This document shows positions 1 to 7,934 of a stretch of 23,485 nt of DNA, in pieces. The notes beneath the pieces were generated by a model, which saw nothing but the letters and a program-made list of their open reading frames with translations, did no database searches and had not been told where the DNA came from. Both the position numbers and the translations under genes were made by a program. Origin of the DNA: a virus; the IMG/VR virus record IMGVR_UViG_3300023179_000525, positions 1 to 23,485 of that record; one strand, written 5' to 3'. Within the stretch, counting starts at the first letter, position 1, and each line of letters begins with the position of its first letter.

Positions 1-1
1 A

Positions 2-505
2 AACAGAATTTATGGCACCTCAGCTAAAACTACAAATATTGCTGTAGGTGATTTTGATGGATTAACTTACTATTATGATAATTCTACATTCCAAGTAACT
101 TTAGCGGTAACAAATAATAAAACAAACCCCCCACCCTTTCCTCCCCCTCCTGTAGATAATGCTGTTAACGTAAATGTTGAGTTATGGGATTCTTCATTTT
201 CATATCAATACTTAAGTGGTGGTGGTATGGCAATGGCCCCTGGTACTTACGGTCCTAGTGCTATAAGCATGACAAATGATCCTATTATTTTTAGGGGTTA
301 TTGGAAAGTAACAGTTTCTGGAGCTAATCCTACATTTGCCGGAGGTACAGCCAATATTAATATAAATGGTAACGCACATGTTGCCGGAGGTGCAGTCCCG
401 GCAGGTCCTGGAGGTACTACTTTTGATTCAACTGTTTATGGAACAGAGGATGTAGCCGCTTATGGAGGTTACACAGGTTTGTATTTTAATGTAACAGTCA
501 ATTAA
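2..505 (+). CDS. Fibre/adhesin-like virion protein, C-terminal part (5' end outside window)
   Basis: The frame is open from base 2 through the window edge to a TAA stop, so this is the last 167 residues of a longer protein. An internal ATG at 227 could be mistaken for the start, but the open frame upstream encodes ordinary protein. The visible part has a beta-rich segment, then a proline-rich linker (Asn-Pro-Pro-Pro-Phe-Pro-Pro-Pro-Pro near residues 42-50), then a Gly/Ala/Thr/Asn-rich C-terminal domain with almost no charge. This composition is typical of phage fibre or adhesin tips and of receptor-exposed virion proteins. It lies directly upstream of a glycosyltransferase and heads a run of sugar-modifying genes. 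The function is inferred from composition and context only; no specific family was recognised. Confidence 0.6.
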   Translation, partial: NRIYGTSAKTTNIAVGDFDGLTYYYDNSTFQVTLAVTNNKTNPPPFPPPPVDNAVNVNVELWDSSFSYQYLSGGGMAMAPGTYGPSAISMTNDPIIFRGYWKVTVSGANPTFAGGTANININGNAHVAGGAVPAGPGGTTFDSTVYGTEDVAAYGGYTGLYFNVTVN

Positions 506-547
506 AACTAGTTTGGTTTTTTAAAATAAATTCATTATATTAACATT

Positions 548-1204
548 ATGCGTAGAGTTCTAATTGGAACACCCTCTTATGATGGTCGAGTTGATGTTTG
601 GTTTGCAAACAGTTTAATAGAAACTGTTAAAATGGCTGAAAAAAAGGGTATTTTTGTACACGCTATCTATACAAGTTATGACTCATTAGTTCAAAGAGCA
701 AGAAATAGCTTAATTAAACTAGCTATTGATGGAAAATATGATGATTTATTCTTTATTGATTCAGATACTGAATGGGAACCAAATTGGTTTTTTAATCTTT
801 TAGAACGACCTGAACCAATCGTTGGAGGTGCTTTAATTAAAAAGACAGAAAAAGAAGGTTATACAGTAAAATTAATAGATAAAGAACTTAAATATTCTAA
901 AGATAAAAAATTATTAGAGGTAGATGGTGTAGGAACAGGGTTTATGAAAGTCTCTAAGTTTGCTTTTGATAAACTATGGTTAGCAAGTGATCCTTATACA
1001 AGTGAAGGAGATGAACATAGAATGGTTTTTGATATTAAAGTAGAAAACGGAGACCTAATTTCCGAAGATTATGTGTTGTGTAACAAATGGAAATCTTTAG
1101 GATACAAAGTATGGTTAGATCCTACAATTACTTGTAATCATATTGGTATTAAGAAGTTTAAAGGTAACTTTAAAAAATTTATAGATAAAAATGGGTATGT
1201 TTAA
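548..1204 (+). CDS. GT-A fold glycosyltransferase (GT2-like)
   Basis: This probably transfers a sugar from a nucleotide-sugar donor to a glycan or protein in the infected cell. The N terminus has the GT-A entry strand (RVLIGTPSYDGRV). A metal-binding DxD motif, D71-S72-D73, sits in FFIDSDTEWEP, as in GT-A enzymes that place Mn or Mg on the donor diphosphate. A later ED pair (near SEDYVLCNKWKSLGY) resembles the catalytic-base region of GT2-type enzymes, followed by a WLDPTITCNHIG strand common to this group. At 218 residues it is a minimal single-domain transferase with no membrane segments. It follows the adhesin-like gene by 42 bases and precedes a sulfotransferase. Donor and acceptor cannot be read from the sequence. 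Confidence 0.85.
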   Translation: MRRVLIGTPSYDGRVDVWFANSLIETVKMAEKKGIFVHAIYTSYDSLVQRARNSLIKLAIDGKYDDLFFIDSDTEWEPNWFFNLLERPEPIVGGALIKKTEKEGYTVKLIDKELKYSKDKKLLEVDGVGTGFMKVSKFAFDKLWLASDPYTSEGDEHRMVFDIKVENGDLISEDYVLCNKWKSLGYKVWLDPTITCNHIGIKKFKGNFKKFIDKNGYV

Positions 1205-1216
1205 TAAGTTCTTACA

Positions 1217-1224
1217 TATTTATT
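1217..1224 (+). promoter_or_regulatory. Recurrent AT octamer (TATTTATT variant) before the sulfotransferase
   Basis: This is one of eight copies of a TATTTAT(A/C/T) element lying just ahead of start codons, here 32 bases before the ATG at 1257. It is a candidate late-promoter or leader element. This copy differs from the commonest form at its last base. Confidence 0.3.
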
Positions 1225-1256
1225 AACATAAAATAAGTTATTCTAAGTTAAAGTTT

Positions 1257-2078
1257 ATGATAAAAAAAGTGTTTTACAATAGTTCTATGCCTAGGGCAGG
1301 CTCTACTTTAATCCAAAACATTCTAGGACAAAATCCAGATCTTTATACTACACCAACTTCAGGTTTATTTGAGATGTTAGCTGCCTCAAGAACTATTTTT
1401 ACAGATAGTTTAGAGTTTAAAGCTCAAGAAGAATCTCAAATGATGACTGGTTTTAAGTCTTATTTAAAAGGTGGTCTTTATGGATTCTATGAAAATCTAA
1501 CAGACAAACCTTATGTTATTGACAAATGTAGAGGATGGAATTCAGAATGGGAATTTGTAAATGCTTTTGACCCAAATCCAAAAATGATTTGTATGATTAG
1601 GGATATTAGATCAGTTTATTCTTCATTAGAAAAGAAATTTAGAAAGAATCCATTACAAGATCATCACCTTGCTAACTGGGGTAATTTAACAGGTACTACT
1701 ACAGATAAAAGAATTAGTGTTTGGTCTGTTAATCCACCTATTGGACCTTCAATGGATAGGATTTATCAGGTATTAGTACAAGGTCTTCATAAAAACATTT
1801 TGTTTGTTAAGTTTGAAGAATTATGTGCTGACCCAGATACACAATTAAAACGTATTTATGAGTATTTAGAATTACCTTTTTACCAACATGATTTTAATAA
1901 TATCCAACAAGTAACTCATGAGGATGATAAGTGGTATGGTATTTTTGGAGACCATATTGTTAGAAAAGAACTAAAACCATTTAAAGAAGACTTTAGAGAG
2001 GTATTAGGACCAAATGCTTGTAAATTGATTGAGGAAAGTTATGCTTGGTTCTTTAATGATTTTGAATATAAAATTTAA
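1257..2078 (+). CDS. PAPS-dependent sulfotransferase
   Basis: It would transfer a sulfuryl group from PAPS to a hydroxyl or amine, most likely on a carbohydrate given its neighbours. The N-terminal MPRAGSTLIQNIL (residues 11-23) is the 5'-phosphosulfate-binding loop of the Sulfotransfer family. MIRDIRSVYSS (residues 113-123) matches the 3'-phosphate-binding element, with R115 and S123 at the expected spacing. FVKFEELCADP followed by a short helix and YLELPFY is the usual C-terminal part of cytosolic sulfotransferases. The length (273 residues) is normal for a soluble enzyme, and there is no signal peptide or membrane segment. It lies between two glycosyltransferases, 5 bases from the next gene, so the three are probably expressed together. 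The acceptor is unknown. Confidence 0.88.
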   Translation: MIKKVFYNSSMPRAGSTLIQNILGQNPDLYTTPTSGLFEMLAASRTIFTDSLEFKAQEESQMMTGFKSYLKGGLYGFYENLTDKPYVIDKCRGWNSEWEFVNAFDPNPKMICMIRDIRSVYSSLEKKFRKNPLQDHHLANWGNLTGTTTDKRISVWSVNPPIGPSMDRIYQVLVQGLHKNILFVKFEELCADPDTQLKRIYEYLELPFYQHDFNNIQQVTHEDDKWYGIFGDHIVRKELKPFKEDFREVLGPNACKLIEESYAWFFNDFEYKI

Positions 2079-2083
2079 CAAAA

Positions 2084-3079
2084 ATGAAAGTAGGTTTTAA
2101 AACACAAAGTGAAAATGAGTTTAAATCAATTACATTACCAGACACGCAAAGTCAACCAGTAATAATTTCAGTTGTACAAGGAAAAGATAATAATATGGAT
2201 AATAAGTTTTTAGTATGGCATATTGAAGGTGGATTAGGTAAAAACATAGCAGCAACTGCTCTTTTACCTGCTTTAGCTAAACAATACAAAACCAGAAAAA
2301 TAGTTGTAGTTGCTTCCTACCCGGAAGTATTTTTAAACCACCCTGAAGTTCATAGGGTTTATAGAGTAGGCATGACCGCTTATTTTTATGAAGATTTTAT
2401 TTTAGGTAAAGATACATTAGTATTCAGACATGAACCTTATTTTCAAACAGGTCATATCTTAAAACAAAAACACTTAATTGAAAACTGGGCTGAATTGTTA
2501 GGTCTAAGTTATAAAAAACAATTACCTAATTTGCACTTTAATATGGTACAAAAACAGTTATCAGGATTATGGCAAAGACAAAAACCAGTTTTATTAATAC
2601 AGACTAATGGAGGAATGTATCAAGGCCAACCATTAAACTATACTTGGACAAGAGATATGCCTATTGATCTTGCTTTATATATTGTTGATAAGTTTAAAAA
2701 TGACTATCATATTATTCAATTAACAAGACAAGGTAGTTATCAGTTAGAAGGAGTAGAAATAGCAGACCAACAAATGACTAATATGGAATTATTTGGGTTA
2801 GTTGCTGCCTCTGAAAAACGATTCTTAATTGATTCTTGTTTGCAACATACGGCAGCGGCTTTAAATCTTCCTTCAACAGTATTTTGGATTGGAACTTCAC
2901 CTGAAAATTTTGGATATGATATGCATACAAACATAAAAGCATTACCTCCTAAAGGAAATACTAAATTGATTGATGCATATTTATTTGATTATTCTTTTGA
3001 TGGTCCTCTACATGAATGTCCTTATGCTGATGTGAATGAAATGTTTGATGCAAGTAAATTAGAAGAACTTATAAAGTAA
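2084..3079 (+). CDS. GT-B glycosyltransferase, GT9 (heptosyltransferase)-like
   Basis: The protein has the layout of GT9 enzymes. An N-terminal Rossmann domain opens with HIEGGLGKNIAATALLPAL (about residues 46-64), matching the glycine-rich loop of heptosyltransferase-like proteins. A C-terminal domain contains LIDSCLQHTAAALNLPSTVFWIGTSPENFG, the family's donor-binding signature (an acidic residue, then H-x-AAAL and a P-T strand). The first 37 residues precede the fold. An in-frame ATG at 2195 (M38, before DNKFLVWHIEGG) would start exactly at the domain, so the true start is uncertain. The 5-base gap from the sulfotransferase suggests co-expression. The substrate is not determinable; by context it is a phage or cell-surface glycan. 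Confidence 0.72.
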   Translation: MKVGFKTQSENEFKSITLPDTQSQPVIISVVQGKDNNMDNKFLVWHIEGGLGKNIAATALLPALAKQYKTRKIVVVASYPEVFLNHPEVHRVYRVGMTAYFYEDFILGKDTLVFRHEPYFQTGHILKQKHLIENWAELLGLSYKKQLPNLHFNMVQKQLSGLWQRQKPVLLIQTNGGMYQGQPLNYTWTRDMPIDLALYIVDKFKNDYHIIQLTRQGSYQLEGVEIADQQMTNMELFGLVAASEKRFLIDSCLQHTAAALNLPSTVFWIGTSPENFGYDMHTNIKALPPKGNTKLIDAYLFDYSFDGPLHECPYADVNEMFDASKLEELIK

Positions 3080-3091
3080 TAAATTTTGCAA

Positions 3092-3099
3092 TATTTATA
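3092..3099 (+). promoter_or_regulatory. Recurrent TATTTATA element
   Basis: An exact TATTTATA lies inside AATATTTATAATAAAATAA, 13 bases before the ATG at 3113. It is the same element found before the tube, chaperone, tape-measure and small repeat genes, and is a candidate phage late promoter or leader signal. Confidence 0.4.
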
Positions 3100-3112
3100 A
3101 TAAAATAAAACT

Positions 3113-3490
3113 ATGTCACATAAATTAACTTCAAACAAATCAGTAATTTACAATGCTCAAACATTAGAATCTTCTTATTTAGTAATTACTTGCCCTCAAA
3201 CCACTTTCGTTGATCAAGGAAATAATGGTCCTTTCGGTGGTGGTTCAAACGAACATACTGTAAATATTAATGGTGCTATTTTTGCTAATTACAGTTCATC
3301 CGCTCAACAAAGAATTGATGGTGTAAATTATACTTTAACAGAAACCGAATGGGATACTTTTTACGCTTCTCAATCTTTTCAATCTCCAACAAGTTATGAT
3401 AGAGTTCAAGAAGCTTCATTATATTATATTCAAGATAATATTCCTGTAATGTTTGGTTTGTCTTCTTCAAACTGGATTTACTCTGAATAA
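3113..3490 (+). CDS. Hypothetical small virion-type protein
   Basis: I do not recognise this family. The 125-residue product is rich in Ser, Thr, Asn, Gln and aromatic residues, has few Lys/Arg and no membrane segment. A flexible Gly/Asn stretch (residues about 36-46, GNNGPFGGGSN) separates a short N-terminal strand-rich part from a C-terminal part. The single Cys is near the N terminus. This composition resembles small virion decoration or fibre proteins. It is preceded by the recurrent TATTTATA element that also precedes tail genes, which supports late expression. It is followed by a coiled-coil gene whose paralogue follows the fibre-like gene at 7935, so this protein may fill the corresponding structural role. 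That role is inference. Confidence 0.6.
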   Translation: MSHKLTSNKSVIYNAQTLESSYLVITCPQTTFVDQGNNGPFGGGSNEHTVNINGAIFANYSSSAQQRIDGVNYTLTETEWDTFYASQSFQSPTSYDRVQEASLYYIQDNIPVMFGLSSSNWIYSE

Positions 3491-3517
3491 TTAAATAAAA
3501 AACGTTATATAAAATAT

Positions 3518-3784
3518 ATGGAACCAATAAAATTAACTGAAGAAGAACTTAATAAGTTCGCAGAATTTAATCAAAAAAATAATGACCTTGTTTACAAACT
3601 TGGAAATTTAGACCTTACTAAAGTACAAATTGAAGAACGCCGTAAAGAATTACTTGCATTTTTTATTCAATTAAAAGAAGAGGATGCTGTTTTTTCTCAA
3701 GAATTAACTACAAAGTACGGTGATGGCAATATTAATTTTCAAACAGGAGAATTTATTCCTTTTGACAATTCTATTGAAGATTAA
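3518..3784 (+). CDS. Small coiled-coil protein with C-terminal KYGxGxIN motif (copy 1)
   Basis: An 88-residue, acidic protein. Residues about 5-65 look helical and coiled-coil forming (Glu/Lys/Leu/Ile heptad-like pattern), followed by a compact tail ELTTKYGDGNINFQTGEF. The same tail occurs in the product at 8747 (ELQAKYGNGTINLDKGEI), so the two genes are paralogues. Both follow a probable virion-surface gene by about 28 bases. Possible roles are a fibre-associated assembly helper or a small structural protein. No named family was recognised. The leader is A-rich without a Shine-Dalgarno sequence, as elsewhere in the window. Confidence 0.68.
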   Translation: MEPIKLTEEELNKFAEFNQKNNDLVYKLGNLDLTKVQIEERRKELLAFFIQLKEEDAVFSQELTTKYGDGNINFQTGEFIPFDNSIED

Positions 3785-3810
3785 TAATAAAATTTACTAA
3801 ATAATAGGTT

Positions 3811-5802
3811 ATGGAAAAACTACTATATGTAGCCCCCCATTTATCGACTGGGGGGTTGCCTCAATATTTAACTAAAAAAATAGAACTATTAAAAGATAGT
3901 TTTGAAATCTATTTAGTTGAATGGTCGGATTGTACTGGAGGTGTATTAGTAGTTACTAGAAATAAAATTGTAAAGCTTGTTGATAAAGACAAGTTTTTTA
4001 CTCTAGGGGAAAACAAACAAGAACTTATTGATATTATAAACCAGGTGAAACCAGATATTATCCATTTAGAGGAAATACCTGAGTTTTTTATGGATTTTGA
4101 TATTGCAAACCAAATTTATACTAAGGATAGAACATATAAGATTGTAGAAACATCTCACGATTCATCTTATGATATAACTCAAAAGAAATTTTATCCTGAC
4201 AAGTTTATGTTTGTGTCTCAATGGCAAATAAATCAGTATAAAGATATAGACATTCCTAAAGTATTAGTTGAATATCCTATAGAATATATTGAAAGACCGG
4301 ATAGAACAGAGGCATTACAAAAATTAGGATTAGATCCTAATAAAAAACATATTTTACATATTGGCTTATTTACTCCTCGTAAAAATCAAGCTGAGTTTTT
4401 TGCATATGCTAAAGCATTACCACAATATGAATTCCATTGTGTAGGTAATCAAGCAGACAATTTTAGACATTATTGGGAACCATTAATGAATGATAAGCCT
4501 GATAATTTAACTTGGTGGAATGAAAGAACAGATGTAGATGCTTTTTATCAAGCAATGGATTTATTCTTATTTACCTCCAGAGGTACAAACAATGATAAAG
4601 AAACAATGCCTTTAGTAATTAGGGAGGCCGTTTCAAATCAAATACCAATTTTAATTCATAATCTACCTGTATACTTAAATTATTGGGATGATTATGATGT
4701 TAATTATTTAGATACAACAGATTTTAGTTATAATCTAAGTTTAATTGAATCAAGTTTAAACTCTAACAATTATATAAATGTAGAGGAGGAAGCATTTGTA
4801 ATATCAACTTACCCAATATTAAATTCAGTAACAAAAACCACTATAGAATGTATTGAGGCTTTAAAACAAACAGGTAGAAAAATTATTTTAACATCACATT
4901 TACCTATTCCTAAAGAATTACAAGAGTTAGTTGATTACTGTGTTTATGATAAAAATAATTTATTAACGAAACATACATTTTACAATTATACTTGGTTTGA
5001 TTATGATACTTGGAAAGTTGGTTTATGGCTAACAGGAGAAAATAATAATGTTTATCATGGTCCTTCTGTTTACACAAATTACTATAATGGGGCTGCTTTA
5101 GCTGAAAAATTAGGTATTAAAAAAGTATATTTCTTAAATTATGATTATGTTTTAAAAGACTCAACTTTTATAGATAATGTATCTTTAATCTTAAACCAGA
5201 AAAAAGCATATGTTGGAATAAAAGAAGAACAAGAAGGAGAAACAGTTATAACTTATTTTCTAGCTACAGAACCTAAATTTTATTTAAACCATTTTCCCTT
5301 AGTTCAAACCTCTAAAGAATATGATGATTTGATGATTGAGTGGGAAAGTGAATCTAATGGTTTAGAAAATTTAACTTATTGTGCTCTTCAAAAATCAAAA
5401 AATCAAATATATTGGGAAAATCAAGAAACATTTAGTAGCTTAATTGAAAACAATTTTGAACATAAAAATTATTCAAGAGTAGAATATTTTTCTGTATTAC
5501 CAGTTAAAAACTACTCTACTCAATTTGCTGTATTTTTAAATGTATCTAATTCTACAGACAATAGAGATATTGAAATAGCTGTTTATGAGGATGATAAAAT
5601 GTTGTTTGATGAAACAGTAAAAGTAACTCATAAATTATCTTGGTTTAGACAAGTAACATTTGATCCTGAAAAAATATATAAAGTATACTATATGGCTTTT
5701 GATAGATATAATCAAGCATTAGTTGAAGAGAAAAAAATTATTATAGACAAAGAATATTTTGAAAACCAATTACCTAAAAATGGAGTTTTAACATTATCAT
5801 GA
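3811..5802 (+). CDS. Large multidomain glycosyltransferase (GT-B GT4-type plus second transferase-like domain and C-terminal beta domain)
   Basis: Residues about 1-320 form a GT4-type GT-B enzyme. The N-terminal LLYVAPHLSTGGLPQYL has the family's GG loop, HILHIGLFTPRKNQ opens the donor domain, and ETMPLVIRE gives the E-x7-E signature (E264/E272). Residues about 325-540 start a second domain (VISTYPILNSVTKTTIECI, then IILTSHLPIPKELQ) that resembles a GT-A-like or capsule-synthesis transferase half, but I see no clear DxD. The last ~100 residues look like a beta-sandwich and resemble the N-terminal domain of the TibC-like enzyme at 6727. At 663 residues it is a fusion compared with a typical ~350-residue GT4 protein. 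Its stop overlaps the next start (ATGA). Bases 3833-3855 near the start form an unusual GC hairpin. Confidence 0.82.
   Translation: MEKLLYVAPHLSTGGLPQYLTKKIELLKDSFEIYLVEWSDCTGGVLVVTRNKIVKLVDKDKFFTLGENKQELIDIINQVKPDIIHLEEIPEFFMDFDIANQIYTKDRTYKIVETSHDSSYDITQKKFYPDKFMFVSQWQINQYKDIDIPKVLVEYPIEYIERPDRTEALQKLGLDPNKKHILHIGLFTPRKNQAEFFAYAKALPQYEFHCVGNQADNFRHYWEPLMNDKPDNLTWWNERTDVDAFYQAMDLFLFTSRGTNNDKETMPLVIREAVSNQIPILIHNLPVYLNYWDDYDVNYLDTTDFSYNLSLIESSLNSNNYINVEEEAFVISTYPILNSVTKTTIECIEALKQTGRKIILTSHLPIPKELQELVDYCVYDKNNLLTKHTFYNYTWFDYDTWKVGLWLTGENNNVYHGPSVYTNYYNGAALAEKLGIKKVYFLNYDYVLKDSTFIDNVSLILNQKKAYVGIKEEQEGETVITYFLATEPKFYLNHFPLVQTSKEYDDLMIEWESESNGLENLTYCALQKSKNQIYWENQETFSSLIENNFEHKNYSRVEYFSVLPVKNYSTQFAVFLNVSNSTDNRDIEIAVYEDDKMLFDETVKVTHKLSWFRQVTFDPEKIYKVYYMAFDRYNQALVEEKKIIIDKEYFENQLPKNGVLTLS
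3833..3855 (+). promoter_or_regulatory. GC-only hairpin inside codons 8-15 of the large glycosyltransferase gene
   Basis: Seven perfect pairs (CCCCCCA with TGGGGGG) enclose a 9-base loop, starting 22 bases after the A of the start codon. The stem extends by a G-T wobble and an A-T pair. It uses GCC, CCC, GGG and GGG codons, which are rare in this AT-rich gene. It could control translation initiation or early elongation. The role is inferred; the structure is directly visible. Confidence 0.55.
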
Positions 5803-6746
5803 AAATTTGTCAAGTAAATCCAGGATGCGGAATACCAATTCCTCCACCTTCATGGGGTGCAATTGAAAAAATTGTATGGGAGCTTACATGTAATTTAAAA
5901 GAATTAGGCCATGAAGTTGATATAAAATGGGCCAATGAAATCCAACCAGGTGAATATGATTTAGTGATGGTACACGTGGCTAATTTAGCGTTAGAATTGG
6001 CGTCTAATAACGTATCGTATGTATTTCAACACCACGATCACCATGCTTATCATTATGGAAAGGACTCCACTATATATAAACAAAATAAAGAAGCAATGGA
6101 AAAATCTATTTTTTCTTTAGTGCCGGCTCGTTACTTAGTTGATTATTTTGATTTGCCTAATGTGCATTATTTTTCTCATGGAGTAAATATAGATACATTT
6201 AAACCAAATGATACAACCCCTATATATCATAGCTTACTAATGTTGGCAAATAATGGTTTAGGTGGTTATGGTTCATATGATAGGAAAGGATTTGAGTTAG
6301 GTGTTAAAGTAGCTATGTCTCGTAATCTACCTATTACAATAGCTGGACCTAAAAACAATGAAAATTGGTTTAATGATAATCCGTGGGTATTTGGTTATCC
6401 TAAATTAAGCATTTTAAATGAACCATCTAATAAACAATTAAGACAGCTTTATAATTCACATACTATATTTTTACATCCTAGTGACTTGGAGGCAGGTCAT
6501 CCTAATCTTACATTATTAGAGGCTGCAGCCTGTGGTTTACCTATTTTAGGATGTATTGAGGAAGAAACAATATTTCATGGTTTATGGAGAGCACCTCGTG
6601 ACTTAAACTTGTTACTCCAGGGACTAGATGTTATCATTGACGAATACAACCAATATAAACAAAACGCTTTAAATACATCTCAAGAATTATCTTGGTTAAA
6701 CCGTTCTAAAGACTTAATACAGTTATATGAAAGACTTACTAATTAA
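5799..6746 (+). CDS. GT4-family glycosyltransferase
   Basis: A 315-residue GT-B enzyme. The N terminus, MKICQVNPGCGIPIPPPSWGA followed by IEKIVWEL, is the acceptor-domain start of GT4 proteins that open with a PP-x-x-GGIE-like loop. The middle has HGVNIDTFKP, a very common GT4 linker between the two Rossmann domains. The donor domain has HPSDLEAGHPNLTLLEAAA followed by CGLPILG, the family's retaining-transferase signature, although the usual E-x7-E spacing is shifted (E-x9-E). There is no signal peptide or membrane helix. Its ATG overlaps the upstream stop (ATGA), and its own end overlaps the next gene by 20 bases, so translation of the three transferases is probably coupled. Donor sugar and acceptor are unknown. 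Confidence 0.86.
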   Translation: MKICQVNPGCGIPIPPPSWGAIEKIVWELTCNLKELGHEVDIKWANEIQPGEYDLVMVHVANLALELASNNVSYVFQHHDHHAYHYGKDSTIYKQNKEAMEKSIFSLVPARYLVDYFDLPNVHYFSHGVNIDTFKPNDTTPIYHSLLMLANNGLGGYGSYDRKGFELGVKVAMSRNLPITIAGPKNNENWFNDNPWVFGYPKLSILNEPSNKQLRQLYNSHTIFLHPSDLEAGHPNLTLLEAAACGLPILGCIEEETIFHGLWRAPRDLNLLLQGLDVIIDEYNQYKQNALNTSQELSWLNRSKDLIQLYERLTN

Positions 6747-7932
6747 AGAATATAAAAATACCAAAATCTTAAATCTAAAAAGTAAACAACCTTCAAATAC
6801 TTTTAATGTTAATTTTGTTGATGGTGCTTCTTTAGAAGTAGTAGGACCTTTAGAAGAAGAATATAAAGTTACTTTTACAAATACAAAAACTAACGAAGTA
6901 GTTCATGATAGTGTTATTAATAATAATATGTGGACTCGTACTAGTATAAAATACTGTGTTGACTGGAAAATAGAAGTATTTAACAATAAAACAGGAGAAA
7001 AAGTACACGAACATATCTTTAACCCTAAAAACAAAAGAGTTTATATTCATTTAGATTCAGGAGCAGTTGGTGATACTTTAGCTTGGTTTCCTTATGCTGA
7101 AGAATTTAGACAAAAATGGGATTGTGAGGTAATTTGTTCTACATTCCATAATGAATGGTTTAAAAAGGAATACCCACAAATTGAGTTTGTAAAACCAGGA
7201 ACTGAGGTAAACAATTTATATGCTATGTTTAATGTAGGGTGGTTTTATGATGGGGAAGAAATTGTAAAGGATAAAATACCTTTTGATTTTAAAAAACATC
7301 CCCTACAACAAACACCCCCAGAAATTTTAGGACTAGAATATAAAGAAGTAAAACCAAAACTTACTATATCTCGTAAAAAAACAAATATAGAAGGTAAATA
7401 TGTAGTAATTGCTCCTCATGCCTCCTCTCACGCCAAATACTGGATGCATCCTAAAGGATGGCAAACTGTTATTGATTACTTAAATGAAAAAGGTTATAAA
7501 GTAGTTATGATAACAGGTGAACCTTTAGGAGATGAATGGCATGACTCAAAACTAGGAGGTACATTGACCGGTGTAATAAATAAAACAGGTTATAATATTG
7601 ATTTATCTGATAGAATGATTGATATTAGAGATGCTGAATTATTTATAGGAGTAGGCAGTGGATTAAGTTGGTTAAGCTGGTCAATAGGTACTCCAACTAT
7701 CCTAATTTCAGGATTTAGTTACCCTTATACTGAATTTAAAGATTGTGAACGTATTTTTACTTTAGATTCTAAAGCATGTACTGGATGTTTTAATCGCCAT
7801 TGGTTAAATCCTGGTGATTGGGAATGGTGTCCTGACCATAAAGATACTCCAAGACAATTTGAATGTACAAAAACTATAAAACCTGTTCAAGTAACTGGCG
7901 CAATTGATAAAATGTTGAATATTTATCAATAA
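6727..7932 (+). CDS. Autotransporter O-heptosyltransferase-like protein (TibC/Aah family)
   Basis: This resembles the bacterial autotransporter heptosyltransferases, which put heptose on Ser residues of beta-helical adhesins. The architecture is complete. An N-terminal beta domain (about residues 25-100) is followed by a GT9-like GT-B body starting at VYIHLDSGAVGDTLAWFPYA. The donor-site block is ELFIGVGSGLSWLSWSIGTP, then ILISGFSYPYTEF. The C-terminal Cys cluster is C351-x2-C354-x13-C368-x11-C380, with WCPDH and FECTK contexts, as in the iron-binding finger of TibC. At 401 residues it matches the family's usual length of about 400. It starts within the upstream GT4 gene and stops 2 bases before a Ser/Thr-rich fibre-like gene, its most obvious candidate substrate. 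That it uses heptose, rather than another sugar, is not shown. Confidence 0.85.
   Translation: MKDLLIKEYKNTKILNLKSKQPSNTFNVNFVDGASLEVVGPLEEEYKVTFTNTKTNEVVHDSVINNNMWTRTSIKYCVDWKIEVFNNKTGEKVHEHIFNPKNKRVYIHLDSGAVGDTLAWFPYAEEFRQKWDCEVICSTFHNEWFKKEYPQIEFVKPGTEVNNLYAMFNVGWFYDGEEIVKDKIPFDFKKHPLQQTPPEILGLEYKEVKPKLTISRKKTNIEGKYVVIAPHASSHAKYWMHPKGWQTVIDYLNEKGYKVVMITGEPLGDEWHDSKLGGTLTGVINKTGYNIDLSDRMIDIRDAELFIGVGSGLSWLSWSIGTPTILISGFSYPYTEFKDCERIFTLDSKACTGCFNRHWLNPGDWEWCPDHKDTPRQFECTKTIKPVQVTGAIDKMLNIYQ
7920..7927 (+). promoter_or_regulatory. Recurrent AT octamer (TATTTATC variant) before the fibre-like gene
   Basis: TATTTATC overlaps the last codons of the TibC-like gene and ends 7 bases before the ATG at 7935. 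It could give the fibre-like gene its own late transcription. The overlap with coding sequence makes this the weakest copy. Confidence 0.25.
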
Positions 7933-7934
7933 AC

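Noticed and set aside
227-505. A 92-residue gene starting at the ATG at 227
   Set aside because: The same frame is open and protein-like back to base 2, so the ATG is internal to a gene that begins outside the window.
489-530. A terminator after the first partial gene
   Set aside because: The AAAACTAGTTTGG...TTTTTT stretch has a T-run but only weak, imperfect AT pairing, so a terminator is not supported.
2740-2934. Minus-strand open frames, here and at 3285, 6850, 9286, 10781, 11756, 12920, 15145, 19353, 19712 and 21260
   Set aside because: All lie opposite well-supported + strand genes or straddle their ends, have no protein-like composition or motif, and no leader. They are shadows of the coding strand.
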